Positions 22,513 to 32,305 of a DNA stretch of 64,000 bases are shown piece by piece (position 1 is the stretch's first letter; the number at the start of each line of letters is the position of its first letter). Origin of the DNA: Actinernus sp. WN-2022 (lineage: Eukaryota > Cnidaria > Anthozoa > Actiniaria > Actinernidae); contig JAOWCC010000019.1 in the NCBI GenBank assembly GCA_030867875.1, positions 33,895,976 to 33,959,975 of the forward strand, given 5' to 3'. The notes under the pieces were generated by a model that was not told where the DNA came from, did no database searches, and saw only the letters and a program-made list of their open reading frames with translations. The position numbers and the translations under genes were made by a program.

Positions 22513-22589
22513 TATAAAAATTGTGGTTGTCACGAAACGATGAACTTCCAGTAGGAGGATCCAAGGATTCCTAGTGGTTGTCTTGAATA

Positions 22590-23122
22590 ATTTTACTGAA
22601 TATAGAGAGAAAGACAACACACAACTCCTCACAGGTCCTTATACAAATTGTATTAAAAACGTTTCGGCACTTCGGCCTTCGTAGTTAAAAAGTGAGCTAA
22701 TTTACAAGCTGAGCCTATTTATACTAAAAAGAAACAATAAAGCTTAACTAAGTTGTAAGTGCATACCTTAGTTTAAATTACAATAGTTGAAAATACACAA
22801 GTAATAGATATGCAGTTATAAACAATGCAGCACTATGCACAACTATATGTGATAAAGAACTATACCACGCACTGTGATCTATGAGAAAGCGTGAAACCTA
22901 CATATTACAGTATTGTATCTTGCGTATATTAATTAAGCGTACCGCATTAAGAAATCTATGAAAAGGCGGAAAATCTAGGTGCTATCGTACTGTATCCTCT
23001 TTTTGGATTTATATTCTCGCCTTTTATTAAGACCAAACGGTTGCATAGTTCGAAGTTGCGACATCCAGTAGGCTTCCCTTGTAAGCAGCTTTCTATCAAC
23101 ATTATCTGGATCTCTAATCCTA
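22590..23122 (-). pseudogene. Penelope-like element 3' fragment (GIY-YIG tail)
   Basis: The minus-strand frame 23,122-22,975 reads RIRDPDNVDRKLLTREAYWM, then SQLRTMQPFGLNKRREY, before a TAG. The pattern R-E-x-x-W-x-x-x-L-x-T-x-x-P-x-GLN is the end of the GIY-YIG endonuclease of Penelope-like retroelements. Downstream to about 22,600 is a 3' non-coding part with a GCCGAAGTGCCGAAACG motif resembling a decayed hammerhead core. The RT and the start of the endonuclease are missing, so it is a dead 5'-truncated copy. Confidence 0.65.
22661..22690 (-). ncRNA. possible decayed hammerhead ribozyme core
   Basis: The minus strand reads CTACGAAGGCCGAAGTGCCGAAAC. The GGC...GCC stem followed by GAAAC fits stem II and the GAAA box of a hammerhead, and CTACGA is one base short of the CUGANGA box. 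Hammerheads are known in Penelope-like elements. As it stands it would not fold into an intact core. Confidence 0.25.
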
Positions 23123-24317
23123 TATGTATATATATTAGTTACATGACTTTATGAATACACCTATTTTTATCTCTTTTCCTTAATTTCCTTTATTCCTTTA
23201 TCTCGAGTTCGCTCTGCAAACAAACAAAATCTCACTATTCTAATCGATATTTTTATACTTTCCCATTAGGTGTTGCACATGTTGGCTTTTGCAAGTCATA
23301 AGTTCATCAAAATTGGTGCTATTTAATTTATTTTGGATTGTAATTGTCATTATGTAACAGCTGCTGAAACTTTTAATGGCCTAAAACATGTAAATCAATG
23401 TTACCTACACATTCTTCAACTTGGGTTTCACTAAACTGGTGATCACATATGTCGTCAGACAGGTTGTCGTATGTAGACTGCTCTCTTATATAGATAGGTT
23501 TGCCTTACTCAAGCTTGTACAATGGAAGACATGTTGCAGCTAGATGTTTCTGCACAACCATAATGCTGTGGGACCGGAAATGGTATCTAGAATTCTGCAA
23601 GGAAAGTCAAGCATGAAAACATTCCAATGGTCAATGATAAAATTCCATGACTTTTCCAGACATGGAAGATTATTTTTGAAATTCAATGACTTTCCATGAC
23701 TTTGTGAACCCTTTTTGACTGTCACGCTAGTCTAGACTGTATTTTCCATATATGTTACTTTTTATTCACTGAATATTCTGGAGCATCGAGTCATCGTTAC
23801 ATGTTTCAACTCTTACCAGTATATATATGTTTCTGGTGAAAGTAAATCCCATTCTCAACACATCTATATGTAGTCAAACCGAGGCTTTGGCTAGGATGGC
23901 CATATTTAGTGAGCAGTCAAAGGCCTCTTACAACAGACTATGTTTGCATCTCTTGTACATGTACATCGAGATAAATAAACTAACTTGAAATTTACTAGTA
24001 TTCACTTTAATTGATTTCATGTTTACATCAAAATCGCACTCACAACCTCAGGGCTTTCAAAATGTTTCAGACCAAATTAAACTTTAAAAGTACATTGTAG
24101 GCAGCTGTTATGAACTGCTCATACATGTATGTGAATATAAAGAGAGTAACTAGTGTTGTACATAGCTCAGCCATGCAACTGCTGCTTTATTTTAGAAGCC
24201 CTGAAACATAAAATCTTGGCTCCTTTTCCAGTCATTGTTATTTTCTTAAGTCAAGACCCCTATGCCAAGGTTTAAAGCAAGTGCCACCAGGACTAAAATC
24301 CATGTACTGTAAATTTA
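23123..24317. other. non-coding stretch
   Basis: No gene recognised. An internal motif CCATGACTTTCC / GGAAAGTCAAG recurs around 23,600-23,705. Confidence 0.4.
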
Positions 24318-25424
24318 TTAAGCCGAAACCGAAACCTTTCCTACTAAGGGAACTTTCTCCCCTGAATAACTACGCAAAGTAACACCTGCCCCCTTCAAGG
24401 GATACTTAGACAAAAAGGTATTATATACATACTCTGACACAGTTGAACGAGAAGCCCCTGTATATATCTCCATAGCCACATTAGTATCACCTACTTGGAT
24501 ATTAACTACGTACGGTTTACTAGTGGCAGTTCCAGCGTTATGTTCAGTTTCAGTTCGGTACAAACCAAAGGCAACATCACTCTCTACATCTACTTCATTA
24601 TCAGAGCCAGACTCACAACTATTCATGGTCACATTCTGGAGTTTTCTTTGACGAAAAGTTCCTGACAATCTGTCTTTACACACAGGACGAATGTGCCCTT
24701 TTCGCAGACAGTGATGACATGTGGCATCTCTATGCTTGCAACAACTTGAATCATGTGCAGTACTGCCACACGATTTACACTTATCAAGACTCCCATCATT
24801 CCTTGGATTGTTACGGTTTCCACTAGCTTTCTTCTTTATTCCTTTATAAAGTTGAAAAGCTTGAACTGCGTTAGCTTCTTCCCGCACCGACTCTCCCATG
24901 TGCTCTTTGTTTGCTTTTCCCGCCATTTCGTCTGCAACGCATCGATCATGTGCTATGGCGTAAGTCAAATCTCTTATTGACAAAAGATTGCGCTGCGTTC
25001 TTGACATTTTAGGATGCAATCCGGACACCAATCTGTCCCGGAGGGTTTGAGTCAAAAATGCACCGAAGTTACACGTAGAAGCCAATTTCTTCAACCTCGC
25101 CACGAAAACTGAGACACACTCTCCTTCTTCTTGTGAAGCAGTCCAAAATGTATGTCTTTCATCGATCACAATCGGAGCCGGTTCATAATGTTCTTGTAAG
25201 CTCCGTTTAAGCTCTTCATACGTCTTCTCATTAGGATTTTGAGGTTCACAGAGATTCTTCAACAGCTTGTAAGCATCTGGACCAATTACTGCCAGGAATA
25301 CATTTACCTTCCTGTCTGGATCAATTTCATTCGCCGCCATGAAGGCTTCGGAACGACCAGCATAATCACTGAAATTCTCGATCTTTTCGTCAAAACTACC
25401 CACATTTCTAAAGATTGTAGCCAT
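24318..25424 (-). pseudogene. Ty3/gypsy gag and start of protease
   Basis: An open frame of 368 codons starts about 30 bases inside the primer binding site. It begins MATIFRNVGSFDEKI. It has the gag capsid-like part up to about residue 190 (EPQNPNEKTYEELKRSL, GECVSVFVARLKKLA) and two cysteine-histidine clusters around residues 212-252 (CKSCGSTAHDSSCCKH, CHHCLRKGHIRPVC). It then enters the aspartic protease at about residue 315. The protease motif reads YTGASRSTVSE, so the catalytic Asp of D-T-G is tyrosine. The frame ends GKVSVSA with a stop, and no RT, RNase H or integrase follows. It encodes an intact-looking gag of a 3'-truncated, non-autonomous gypsy copy. Confidence 0.8.
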
Positions 25425-25451
25425 GTCTATGCATTCATGGGCACGGATCCC

Positions 25452-25464
25452 ATCCTCGTCGCCA
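25452..25464 (-). promoter_or_regulatory. primer binding site
   Basis: On the minus strand TGGCGACGAGGAT starts just after the LTR, complementary to a tRNA 3' end finishing in CCA. The identical 13-mer is used by the gypsy element at 54-58 kb (57,722-57,734). Confidence 0.6.
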
Positions 25465-25468
25465 ATTT

Positions 25469-25591
25469 TGTATTCTACAGAGTCTTTACAGCCTTAATAT
25501 GATGAGAAAAACTATACACGTGTGTACAACTTAACGTCTCGTTTATTCTGCCCATTCAACCTATGACGTCACTGTTCTCTGACGTCATACA
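25469..25591 (-). repeat. 5' LTR of gypsy element
   Basis: The 123-bp segment begins TGTATTCTACAG and ends TGACGTCATACA (plus strand), giving TGTAT/ATACA inverted ends. It directly precedes the primer binding site. No second copy was found left of the gag, so the 3' LTR appears lost. The outer border is less certain than the inner one. Confidence 0.5.
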
Positions 25592-26110
25592 GATACAGCA
25601 ATAATCACAATAGAAATTTTAATTGAAAATGAAATAGTGACAGTTAGACTGTGTATCGATCTTTCTTTTCAGAATGTATACATATGTGTATGTTGTGGTC
25701 AATGTTTCCCAGCATGTTATTTGCAGGTTAGGCTTAGGTTTGTGTTGTGTGAAGGTTAGATTAGAGGATCACGATAAGGACTTTTTTTCAGGGGGGAGAG
25801 GGTGGATTTAAAGTGCCTATAACCCCAAAAAATTTACGATTTTAGATAAAACTTATAAGTATTCTATGCAACTTCCCGAAAAAAATAATGGTTTTAAAGC
25901 ATTTCTCTTTTTTTTACGGCTTTTCAAAGATTAGAGCCGTGAACTTTTACCGTCATCTTAGCGACTTGGTGTGGTCTGGGACTAGGTACGTCATAGTAGG
26001 GACACATGTCACGTGATAAAGGCTTCTCCATGTACTTTTGCCACTTCTTGGTTCGTTCTTCATCATTTGAGTCGCAAGTTCTGTAATTTTCTGCTGGACT
26101 TTTTGTCTAA

Positions 26111-27629
26111 ATGTCTTCGTCAGGCTCCGAATCTAAAGACAGTTGTTCATCGGACAATTCCGAGCTAAATTTTTATAAACTATGAGCTTGAAGCAGAAGA
26201 ATCTGCCGGCGAAGAGAGCGGACGGCGCCACTCGCCGATGAAGAATGGGATAACAGAGTACAGACGGAGACCTCCAGAATCGGTTGGAAGGCCTCGAACC
26301 AAGGAAAAGCTGGTGAGTTAAACTGTCCAAAATGAAAATAAGACATCATAGACCTTCATGGGCTTCCAGTGGCCTAGGTCTCCCCAAAAACATTGCAGGA
26401 TCATGCCAAAAGAATCCAGTGATCCTTGCAATCGCAACAATCATATAACTTATAAGCCCTGCAATTTATTTACTTGTAAGAATCGCTATAAATGAAGATA
26501 CGATAAACAGTTTCCTAATATCGTAATTCCTCTTATATTTACCCTTTTCGGAATTCACTTTTTTGATAAAATTTTACAGTTAGTGGAAATTAAGTGTGCA
26601 CCATATTGGCCCTCTCAATAATTTGAGAAACATACACCAACTATATGTTTTAGCGGGAAACATCCCACAATGGCACATCCTAGATCCAACACTGCATACT
26701 AATATGTAAGGAAATATTTATACCACGCATTAATAATTCTCAATAGAGGTCTTGCACCACCATGTGATGGCAGCCATGTTGGTGGCCAGAACAATGAGAT
26801 TTGTTCAATCATGTGAAAAATTAAATCTCAAAGGAATAAAATTCTATTGTTCTGGCCACCAACATGGCTGCCATCACGTGGTGGTGCAAAACCTCTATAA
26901 TGACCAAGGTATGAATTGAAATCAATGAATACAGTTCCGTGATTAGTCTGACCAGGAAAGTGGAAGGTTTATCAGAGTATTTTGATCTATCGTGCATGTT
27001 AATTAAAAATAATAGCTCTCGTAAGCAACCACACTGGGAATCAGGAAAAGGTGCTCATAACTAGTCAGAACTGGAATCAGGAGTAGTTGCTCGCTTTTGA
27101 GAGCTTGCACACACCACACCCATGGGGATACATATATAGTGTGACTGATATCACAGTATGAATGTCTGATATAATATGACTATTTTTGCAAAATACTAGT
27201 GCATATTTATATTTAGTTGACTCATTGCAATCAGACTCATTGCACAGTCTGGGATCATGTCTCTGGAGTGATTACTTACAAGAGTTTAAAAACAAAGACA
27301 AATTCCAAAGGTGGTGGTGGTCACTTACGAGAGTGGCTGCATGGTTACTACAGAGCACAAGAGTGGTCTCTGAGGGGAGCTGGTCACCTACAAGGGCAAT
27401 TTCACAAAGGGCTTCAACTGTTCAAACAAGTAATTGGTGCTAACATATAAACTTCTTTATTTACAGATTTCTACGAGTTGTCTCATACAGAGAGTACATC
27501 CAGTTAGTCTACGGTTATCTGGGCAACAATATAATTCCTCTACCAGCATGTGCATATGACACAATCAGGACAAAATCCAATTCTGGGAAAGAAACCTTCA
27601 CTGGTTTTGAAGATGAAAGTACTTCATAA
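26111..27629 (+). pseudogene. P2X7 intracellular-tail-like protein, first and last exons
   Basis: Exon 1 (26,111-26,312) starts MSSSGSESKDSCSSDNSELN and then, after a one-base shift, YELEAEESAGEESG, the acidic Ser-rich start common in invertebrate P2X7-like proteins. It ends at a GTGAGT donor. The last exon (27,477-27,629) follows TTTATTTACAG and reads FLRVVSYREYIQLVYGYLG, then IPLPACAYDTIR, FTGFEDE and a TAA. That matches the W/Y-x-x-x-LG...P-x-C-x-x-x-x-IR...F-x-GF end of the zinc-coordinating cytoplasmic domain of P2X7 receptors. There are no membrane segments, so it is not a channel. The middle cysteine-rich exon was not found, and an in-frame stop interrupts exon 1. The family role outside vertebrate receptors is unknown. 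Confidence 0.55.
26743..26898. mobile_element. palindromic MITE, about 155 bp
   Basis: Arms of about 53 bp, starting GAGGTCTTGCACCACC and ending GGTGGTGCAAAACCTC, are flanked by TA on both sides, which suggests a Tc1/mariner-type non-autonomous element. No coding capacity. Confidence 0.7.
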
Positions 27630-28601
27630 CTTTAAGGAGAACAACAATGAACAGTCAAACTTTCAGTGCCATTGGCCACTTTTGATATAGGCTTCACTGG
27701 TCACATACAAATGATTCAATACAAGGCTCTGGGGAATATTGTGTAGTGATTAATGAAATAACAATAATGAATTTAATTATGCCCCAGAACCTTTGTGTGT
27801 GAGAAGTGAAGCATATATCGAGTGTGGGCTATTAACCTACATGTATGTCCATATTGCCATTCATAACTACCAGTATTATTTTCAATGGTTTATTGCATCA
27901 CTATTATGTATACATTTTATTTGTACTGTTTACATGCAAATTTTATGTGTGCTTGCCGGGTTTAGTAGCCTAAAGCTCTTGGGAGCTGGTCCGAATTAAG
28001 CTTTTAAATTGCAAAGTAAATTACCTGAGTCGTACAAAAAGAAGCAAAATGTTACTTGCCCATTCAGGCAACCTGTGAACAGGAATCACTACCCTGACAA
28101 GCCAAACTACTAGCCCTGGGCTATTGGAAAGCACTTGCATTGCACCCTGGGTTCCTTTCTATAATTTTACACAAATTTTGAAAATAGGATTATAATATTA
28201 AATTTAAATGTTTGAGTAGTAAATTGGAAAACAGTAAAATCTGACTAACCCCTTTTACAAGATGGACATGTTTTCAATGCTCTGGCCTAACCTTAAAGGG
28301 AGTGTGTCATGCTGAGAGACCATTACATTAGTTTCATGTCCAGGCTGGACTGTCACTCTCATTATCAGCGATTCTCATATGAACTGACGAACCTGTCGCA
28401 CATGTGGGATGGTTAAGATCAAAGCAAATATTCAAAAATGACTAATAAACTGTAAATTTATATACATTATTCAAGTAAAATAATGAACATACTTTCAATC
28501 AAGCATTGAAGGAGGGGGTTGAACTGTTTTAACTCGCCAATGGAACACTGACTCCATACATGCATAGTACCATGACATAGCCCCTTTTAGCCTCAAATTC
28601 A

Positions 28602-28806
28602 ATTGCCCTATTTAATTATGGTGTCACATGATAGACACAGCTGCCATCTTAGGGGGTCAAAACACTCATCTTTAACAATAGACATACAAAATAAAGCTGT
28701 TCTGCCATAGATCGCCTTCCTTCAAATTGGCTAATTTTCCCAATATAATAAGAATGGTGGCTTTCATCTATTTGTTTTGATGTGACGTCATAATGAAATA
28801 GGGCAA
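28602..28806. mobile_element. MITE, 205 bp
   Basis: Inverted ends ATTGCCCTATTTAATTATG and CATAATGAAATAGGGCAAT extend into GTCACA/TGTGAC. The interior is non-coding. It is nested in the TTAA element. Confidence 0.6.
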
Positions 28807-29140
28807 TCGATTTCACTGAGTTGGTCACAAGAGTGATTCGCCTATGGAAGTTGACAGTATAATATATTGCTATTGGTTGTCCATTTATAAAATATCAAAT
28901 CACTGAGAGGGTTGTTCTTTGGACAATCAACAACACCTTTATGCTCTTTCATAGGTTTACACAATACAATACTTTATTTAACGAGGTGGACTTACTTAGC
29001 TACAAGCTAGTTTACAGATGTTCCACAAATAAATTCAAAAACGATATATAATTTAGAGATTAACAATTAATTTTAATTTAATAGGTTTCTTGCACACTGA
29101 GCAATGGGGTTTTGCCTAATATTGGTTTTTATGGGCCTTG

Positions 29141-29671
29141 TGCATCAATCAGCGGCTTCCCCGGGGAACCCACGGGAACTCAGGGGCATTTGTCACGATT
29201 TGTCAGCTCCATGTTGCCCGAGGGTGTGGGGGAAAACAACACTTTTGCTACCGGTAGTTTAACCCAGGGGATGGACCCTGGGGATTTATAATATCAGGTC
29301 AGCGGTTTACCCAATCCGTTATTATATACATTAAAAGTTCATTGTGATCTTCTATAGTTTCATGATCCAGTGTGACAAATGAGGGCCCAGCTGCTTCATC
29401 TGGTACCATGGCCCCTGTTTAAAGATTAGCAAGAAGAGGGGCGAGCAACTGCCATTATTTGTGCTACTACTGCAAAGATCTGTAGGTGATATGTAACTGA
29501 TATTTGTTAACGTATATTACAGGGACCCATTATATTTGCCCCAGGGAGGGGATTTGTCAATATTCTCCTGCCCCATACCCAGGGGAATTAGATGAGGTTT
29601 GAATGGGCATTTGGACAAATCCCCCAGGGTCCCCGGGGGTCGGCCCCAGGGGGAAGCCGCTGATTGATGCA
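29141..29671. mobile_element. 530-bp inverted-repeat element
   Basis: Ends TGCATCAATCAGCGGCTTCC and GGAAGCCGCTGATTGATGCA are perfect inverted repeats. The interior is rich in C/G-runs such as CCCCAGGG and has no convincing gene. TGCA at both borders may be part of the ends or a 4-bp target duplication. It interrupts a possible exon of the minus-strand gene at 29,672-29,733. Confidence 0.65.
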
Positions 29672-29733
29672 TTACAGCGCAGGTGGAACTGGAATTTCTG
29701 GCCTTACAGCAAGTGGAACTGGAACTTCTGGCA
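29672..29733 (-). pseudogene. proline/valine-rich exon fragment of the THAP gene
   Basis: After a GTATTTTAG acceptor the minus strand reads PEVPVPLAVRPEIPVPPAL, two repeats of a Pro-Glu-Val/Ile-Pro-Val-Pro unit, before running into the 530-bp MITE. It lies downstream of the THAP exon on the same strand and could be its linker exon, cut by the insertion. Confidence 0.3.
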
Positions 29734-30397
29734 CTAAAATACAAAAATAACAATTATTATTAAGTTATGGGTATATATATTGGTTTATGGTAAATAAAGC
29801 ACTGGTTTCGTTTCAAATGCAAACTTACAGTGTATTATACGTTTCCAGCTGGTATTTTAATATTTTGTTTAGTCTCGAAAGACTAAACAAGCAGTATATA
29901 TATTACGTGTAAAACAGTTTGATAAATGTGGGTGTACATGCACTGCTTGAGAAAGAGCTAGGTGTTATTGCAGGACAAACACAGAAGGTGTGATCAGCAC
30001 AGACTCGATTTTGTTTGAATATTTTCAGAATTTGAATAGTTTCTTTTGTGCAATTTTTTTTTTATACAAACAATTTGAATTACCTGGAGCTGTAGGGGGA
30101 ACATTAGACTTGCTCCAAGTCGAACTCGCTGAGTCACTTGGTAAGCGATTACTGGGTCAAAAAGCGAGTGCGAGAATCGAAGCGAGAGGCGATGCTTGTG
30201 TAGCATGGTGTCCATAGGTGCAGTTGTCTGATTTATTCATGGTTAATTCTCTTATACTAAATAACAATATAACATGCACTCTCTTAGTTTAATACACTTG
30301 TGGTGAAAACAATGTTCAGTACGTGGAACCCGGTCATAATGAAGTTTTCTTCCTTTCCCTCGGAACTTCTTTATACATGCAGGTTCCACTGTATTGC

Positions 30398-30499
30398 TAG
30401 CCTCCTATAGCAGCCGTTGTGTAGCGCTCCCATTTCACTCCGGGGAATTGAGTGTAACGGAAGCGCTACACAACGGCTGCTATAGAGTATAGGAGGCTA
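30398..30499. mobile_element. palindromic MITE, 102 bp
   Basis: TAGCCTCCTATAGCAGCCGT pairs with ACGGCTGCTATAGAGTATAG plus GAGGCTA, and TGTGTAGCGCT with AGCGCTACACA. This strong hairpin lies in the intron side of the THAP exon. Confidence 0.65.
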
Positions 30500-30542
30500 C
30501 TGTAATGCTGTATTGCCGCAAACTAAATACAAAAACACTTAC

Positions 30543-30880
30543 CAAAATCGGAGAATGGCTTATCGGTTTCGATGGCATGGACTGATGGAATAGGAACAAC
30601 TCCATATTCAACCGACTTTAGTCTTGGCGTAGAGTCAAGGACTAAAGAAAATCTTATAAAGTCTTCCGGCTTGGAGTGAACCAAATTACAAACGCTGGAA
30701 ATATTCTTCGTCGGTTCCCACTTCGCTCGCTTTGTTCGCACGAACCGGAACCTCAACCACTGGCGTCTTCTTTTCTTTGCTTCTAGCCGATCATCGCTTA
30801 AAAACGGGACCTTGTGTTAGAGCTATCCTTTTTTGAGTCTGGCTCATTCCTAGAGCCCCCAAATACATCTGTTTGGCATT
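30543..30880 (-). pseudogene. THAP zinc-finger exon of a transposase-like gene
   Basis: The minus strand shows a THAP domain in two frames: FGGSRNEPDSKKDSS, then after a shift HKVPFLSDDRLEAKKRRRQW, RTKRAKWEPTKN and SSVCNLVHSKPEDF followed by LVLDSTPRLKS. THAP is a C2CH DNA-binding domain: the P-T-K, S-x-V-C-x-x-x-H and F-x-x-x-DF signatures are visible. The second cysteine of the expected FGC is glycine and an extra Val splits the CNLH motif, so zinc binding is probably lost. The exon ends at a GTAAGT donor (30,537-30,542). THAP domains occur in P-element and Kolobok transposases. The catalytic part was not found. Confidence 0.6.
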
Positions 30881-31163
30881 TCAAATCGAGTTATTCGCTC
30901 GGTTCGCTCTGTTTTTATCTGTCTTTGTTGTTGGTCGTTCGCTTTCTCTCACTACTATGACGTTTTCGTTCCCAGGCTACTTCCAGACTCCAGCTGACGG
31001 CCATTTGGGACAGGGTGCCCAAATCGGCTTGTTTTACAATGTTTGACGCCAGAAATAAGGTCGAACTCTTACTTTTTTCCTTTTTTTCTCTTCGAATTAT
31101 TGATTAGAAGGACGTAAAGAATTTATAAAAAATACTTCAAATTTGGGGTTATAGGCACTTTAA

Positions 31164-31699
31164 CCACAACAAATTACTATCAGATTCTAAGGGGCTGGTC
31201 AGAAATTAGCAGGGAGGATGGGGGTGGAGAAAGGGGGAGGGTCTATAATAAGGGAAATTTTGTTTAAACACAGGAATGGAGGGTCCTAAAAATTGGCAAC
31301 TGAGAAAGGGTTTTTGGGGCAATGGGGAGAGGGTAAAATACTTTATACTTGGCACTGCCTAAAAAGCCACATGGTCCCGAAACTAAGCGATACGTACTGA
31401 GATTCTCCGAGAATACGGGAGAATCTCGTAGTGTCTGGTATCGGCCACGCGAAGTGTGAGGTTGATATCAGGACCCGTATTCTTCCCGAATCGGACTTTG
31501 TCCGTGTCAGAAAATATCCGGTGTTTGGATTCGGCATTGAAATGCCGAGTGTCAAGTCGCGAAATCGCCGTAAAAAATGCGTGCGTGTCCATGCGATTAA
31601 AAAAATATATAATCTTAAAGTTGGTTGGATGGGATTCTAGATTGCACCATTATAGTATTCTTATTGTCGTGGTCTGCCCGATTTTCAAAGTTTCATGTA
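31164..31699. other. non-coding stretch with short palindrome
   Basis: G-rich sequence, then a GAGATTCTCC/GGGAGAATCTC inverted repeat at 31,401-31,429. No gene recognised. Confidence 0.4.
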
Positions 31700-32053
31700 C
31701 GTATGATACATGCGCCACTTAGGACAAAAAGAATCCGAAACAAAAAATCCCTTTGGATTACAAATGAATTAATAAGCAAAATGCACAAAAGGGACTTTTT
31801 TAAAAGAAAACTAGCGTCAACAAACGACCATACGATTTGGGAACAGTATAAAGTAGCTCGAAATGACGCCAACAACTCCATTAAGCAAGAAAAACGCAAA
31901 TTTTTCATTAACAATCTTGAAGCCAAGAAAAATGACCCAAGAAAAACTTGGAAATTAATTAATGGCCTGCAAAGTCGACAAAGCAAATCAACCAATGTCT
32001 CTGAAATCAAAATAGGAGACAAAACTCTCAGTTCTTCTATAGTGTTTAATCTC
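31700..32053 (+). pseudogene. old LINE, 5' part (endonuclease-RT linker)
   Basis: The frame reads HAPLRTKRIRNKKSLWITNEL, then KRDFFKRKLASTND, EQYKVARNDANNSIKQEKRK and KTWKLINGLQSRQS, the linker between endonuclease and RT of a CR1/Jockey-type LINE. It stops abruptly in SSSIVFN at about 32,053 and resumes at about 35,390, where a younger LINE of the opposite strand ends. The endonuclease is absent, so this copy was 5'-truncated when inserted. Confidence 0.75.
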
Positions 32054-32142
32054 ATAACTACATATTTCGTTTAACAAATAATATACAAAAACGTAATATT
32101 TACAGGTAGTATAATATTAAATAATTATAGTAACGTTTGAGC

Positions 32143-32185
32143 CTGGAGGCTAAATTAACCGCAAGGTTTACAGGTTAGCCTCCAG
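32143..32185 (-). other. 3' UTR stem-loop of the LINE
   Basis: CTGGAGGCTAA (32,143-32,153) pairs perfectly with TTAGCCTCCAG (32,175-32,185). A second small stem AACC/GGTT sits inside the loop. Stem-loops near LINE 3' ends can be recognised by their reverse transcriptase; the role here is inferred. Confidence 0.55.
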
Positions 32186-32305
32186 TTTATTTTTATGTTA
32201 TGTAAATAGAGGTAAGGAAACCAAAAGGGAATATTTTAAGAAATTAACTGATTAATTTTAGAAAATGAAGGAGAGTTTATAACAAGAAACATATAAGCAA
32301 ACTAG

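Larger units (their letters stand above)
17992..22578. repeat. duplicated segment, copy 2
   Basis: This is the fullest copy of the repeated block (compare 6,463-10,759 and 3,992-4,925). It has the DIRS RT boundary on its left, three candidate exons of an unknown gene on the minus strand, a longer minisatellite and an added (TA)n(GA)n microsatellite. It ends at TTCCTAGTGG, where a Penelope tail follows. Confidence 0.85.
25812..31159. mobile_element. 5.35-kb TTAA DNA transposon with P2X7-like and THAP exons
   Basis: An 18-bp perfect inverted repeat AGTGCCTATAACCCCAAA lies at 25,812-25,829 and 31,142-31,159. Both ends are flanked by TTAA (25,808-25,811 and 31,160-31,163). TTAA duplications are known for piggyBac and Kolobok elements. 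The presence of a THAP exon and lack of piggyBac-like coding favours a Kolobok-like type, by inference. Inside are two convergent sets of exons: plus-strand P2X7-tail-like exons (26,111-27,629) and a minus-strand THAP exon (30,543-30,880). The middle is loaded with small MITEs at 26,743, 28,602, 29,141 and 30,398. Frameshifts in both genes and the missing catalytic exons suggest it is no longer autonomous. Confidence 0.7.

Noticed and set aside
23540..23725. 61-codon minus-strand frame
   Set aside because: It lies in locally repetitive non-coding DNA with internal CCATGACTTTCC repeats; no domain.
29517..29753. 78-codon minus-strand frame rich in Ser
   Set aside because: It lies mostly within the 530-bp inverted-repeat element and is a chance frame over its arms.
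30400..30500. Strong hairpin considered as a microRNA precursor
   Set aside because: The arms form an almost perfect palindrome with ends typical of MITEs, and there is no sign of a mature miRNA arrangement.
31393..31722. Overlapping frames on both strands around 31.4-31.7 kb
   Set aside because: Short frames on both strands over a small palindrome, with no domain; the LINE homology starts only at about 31,700.
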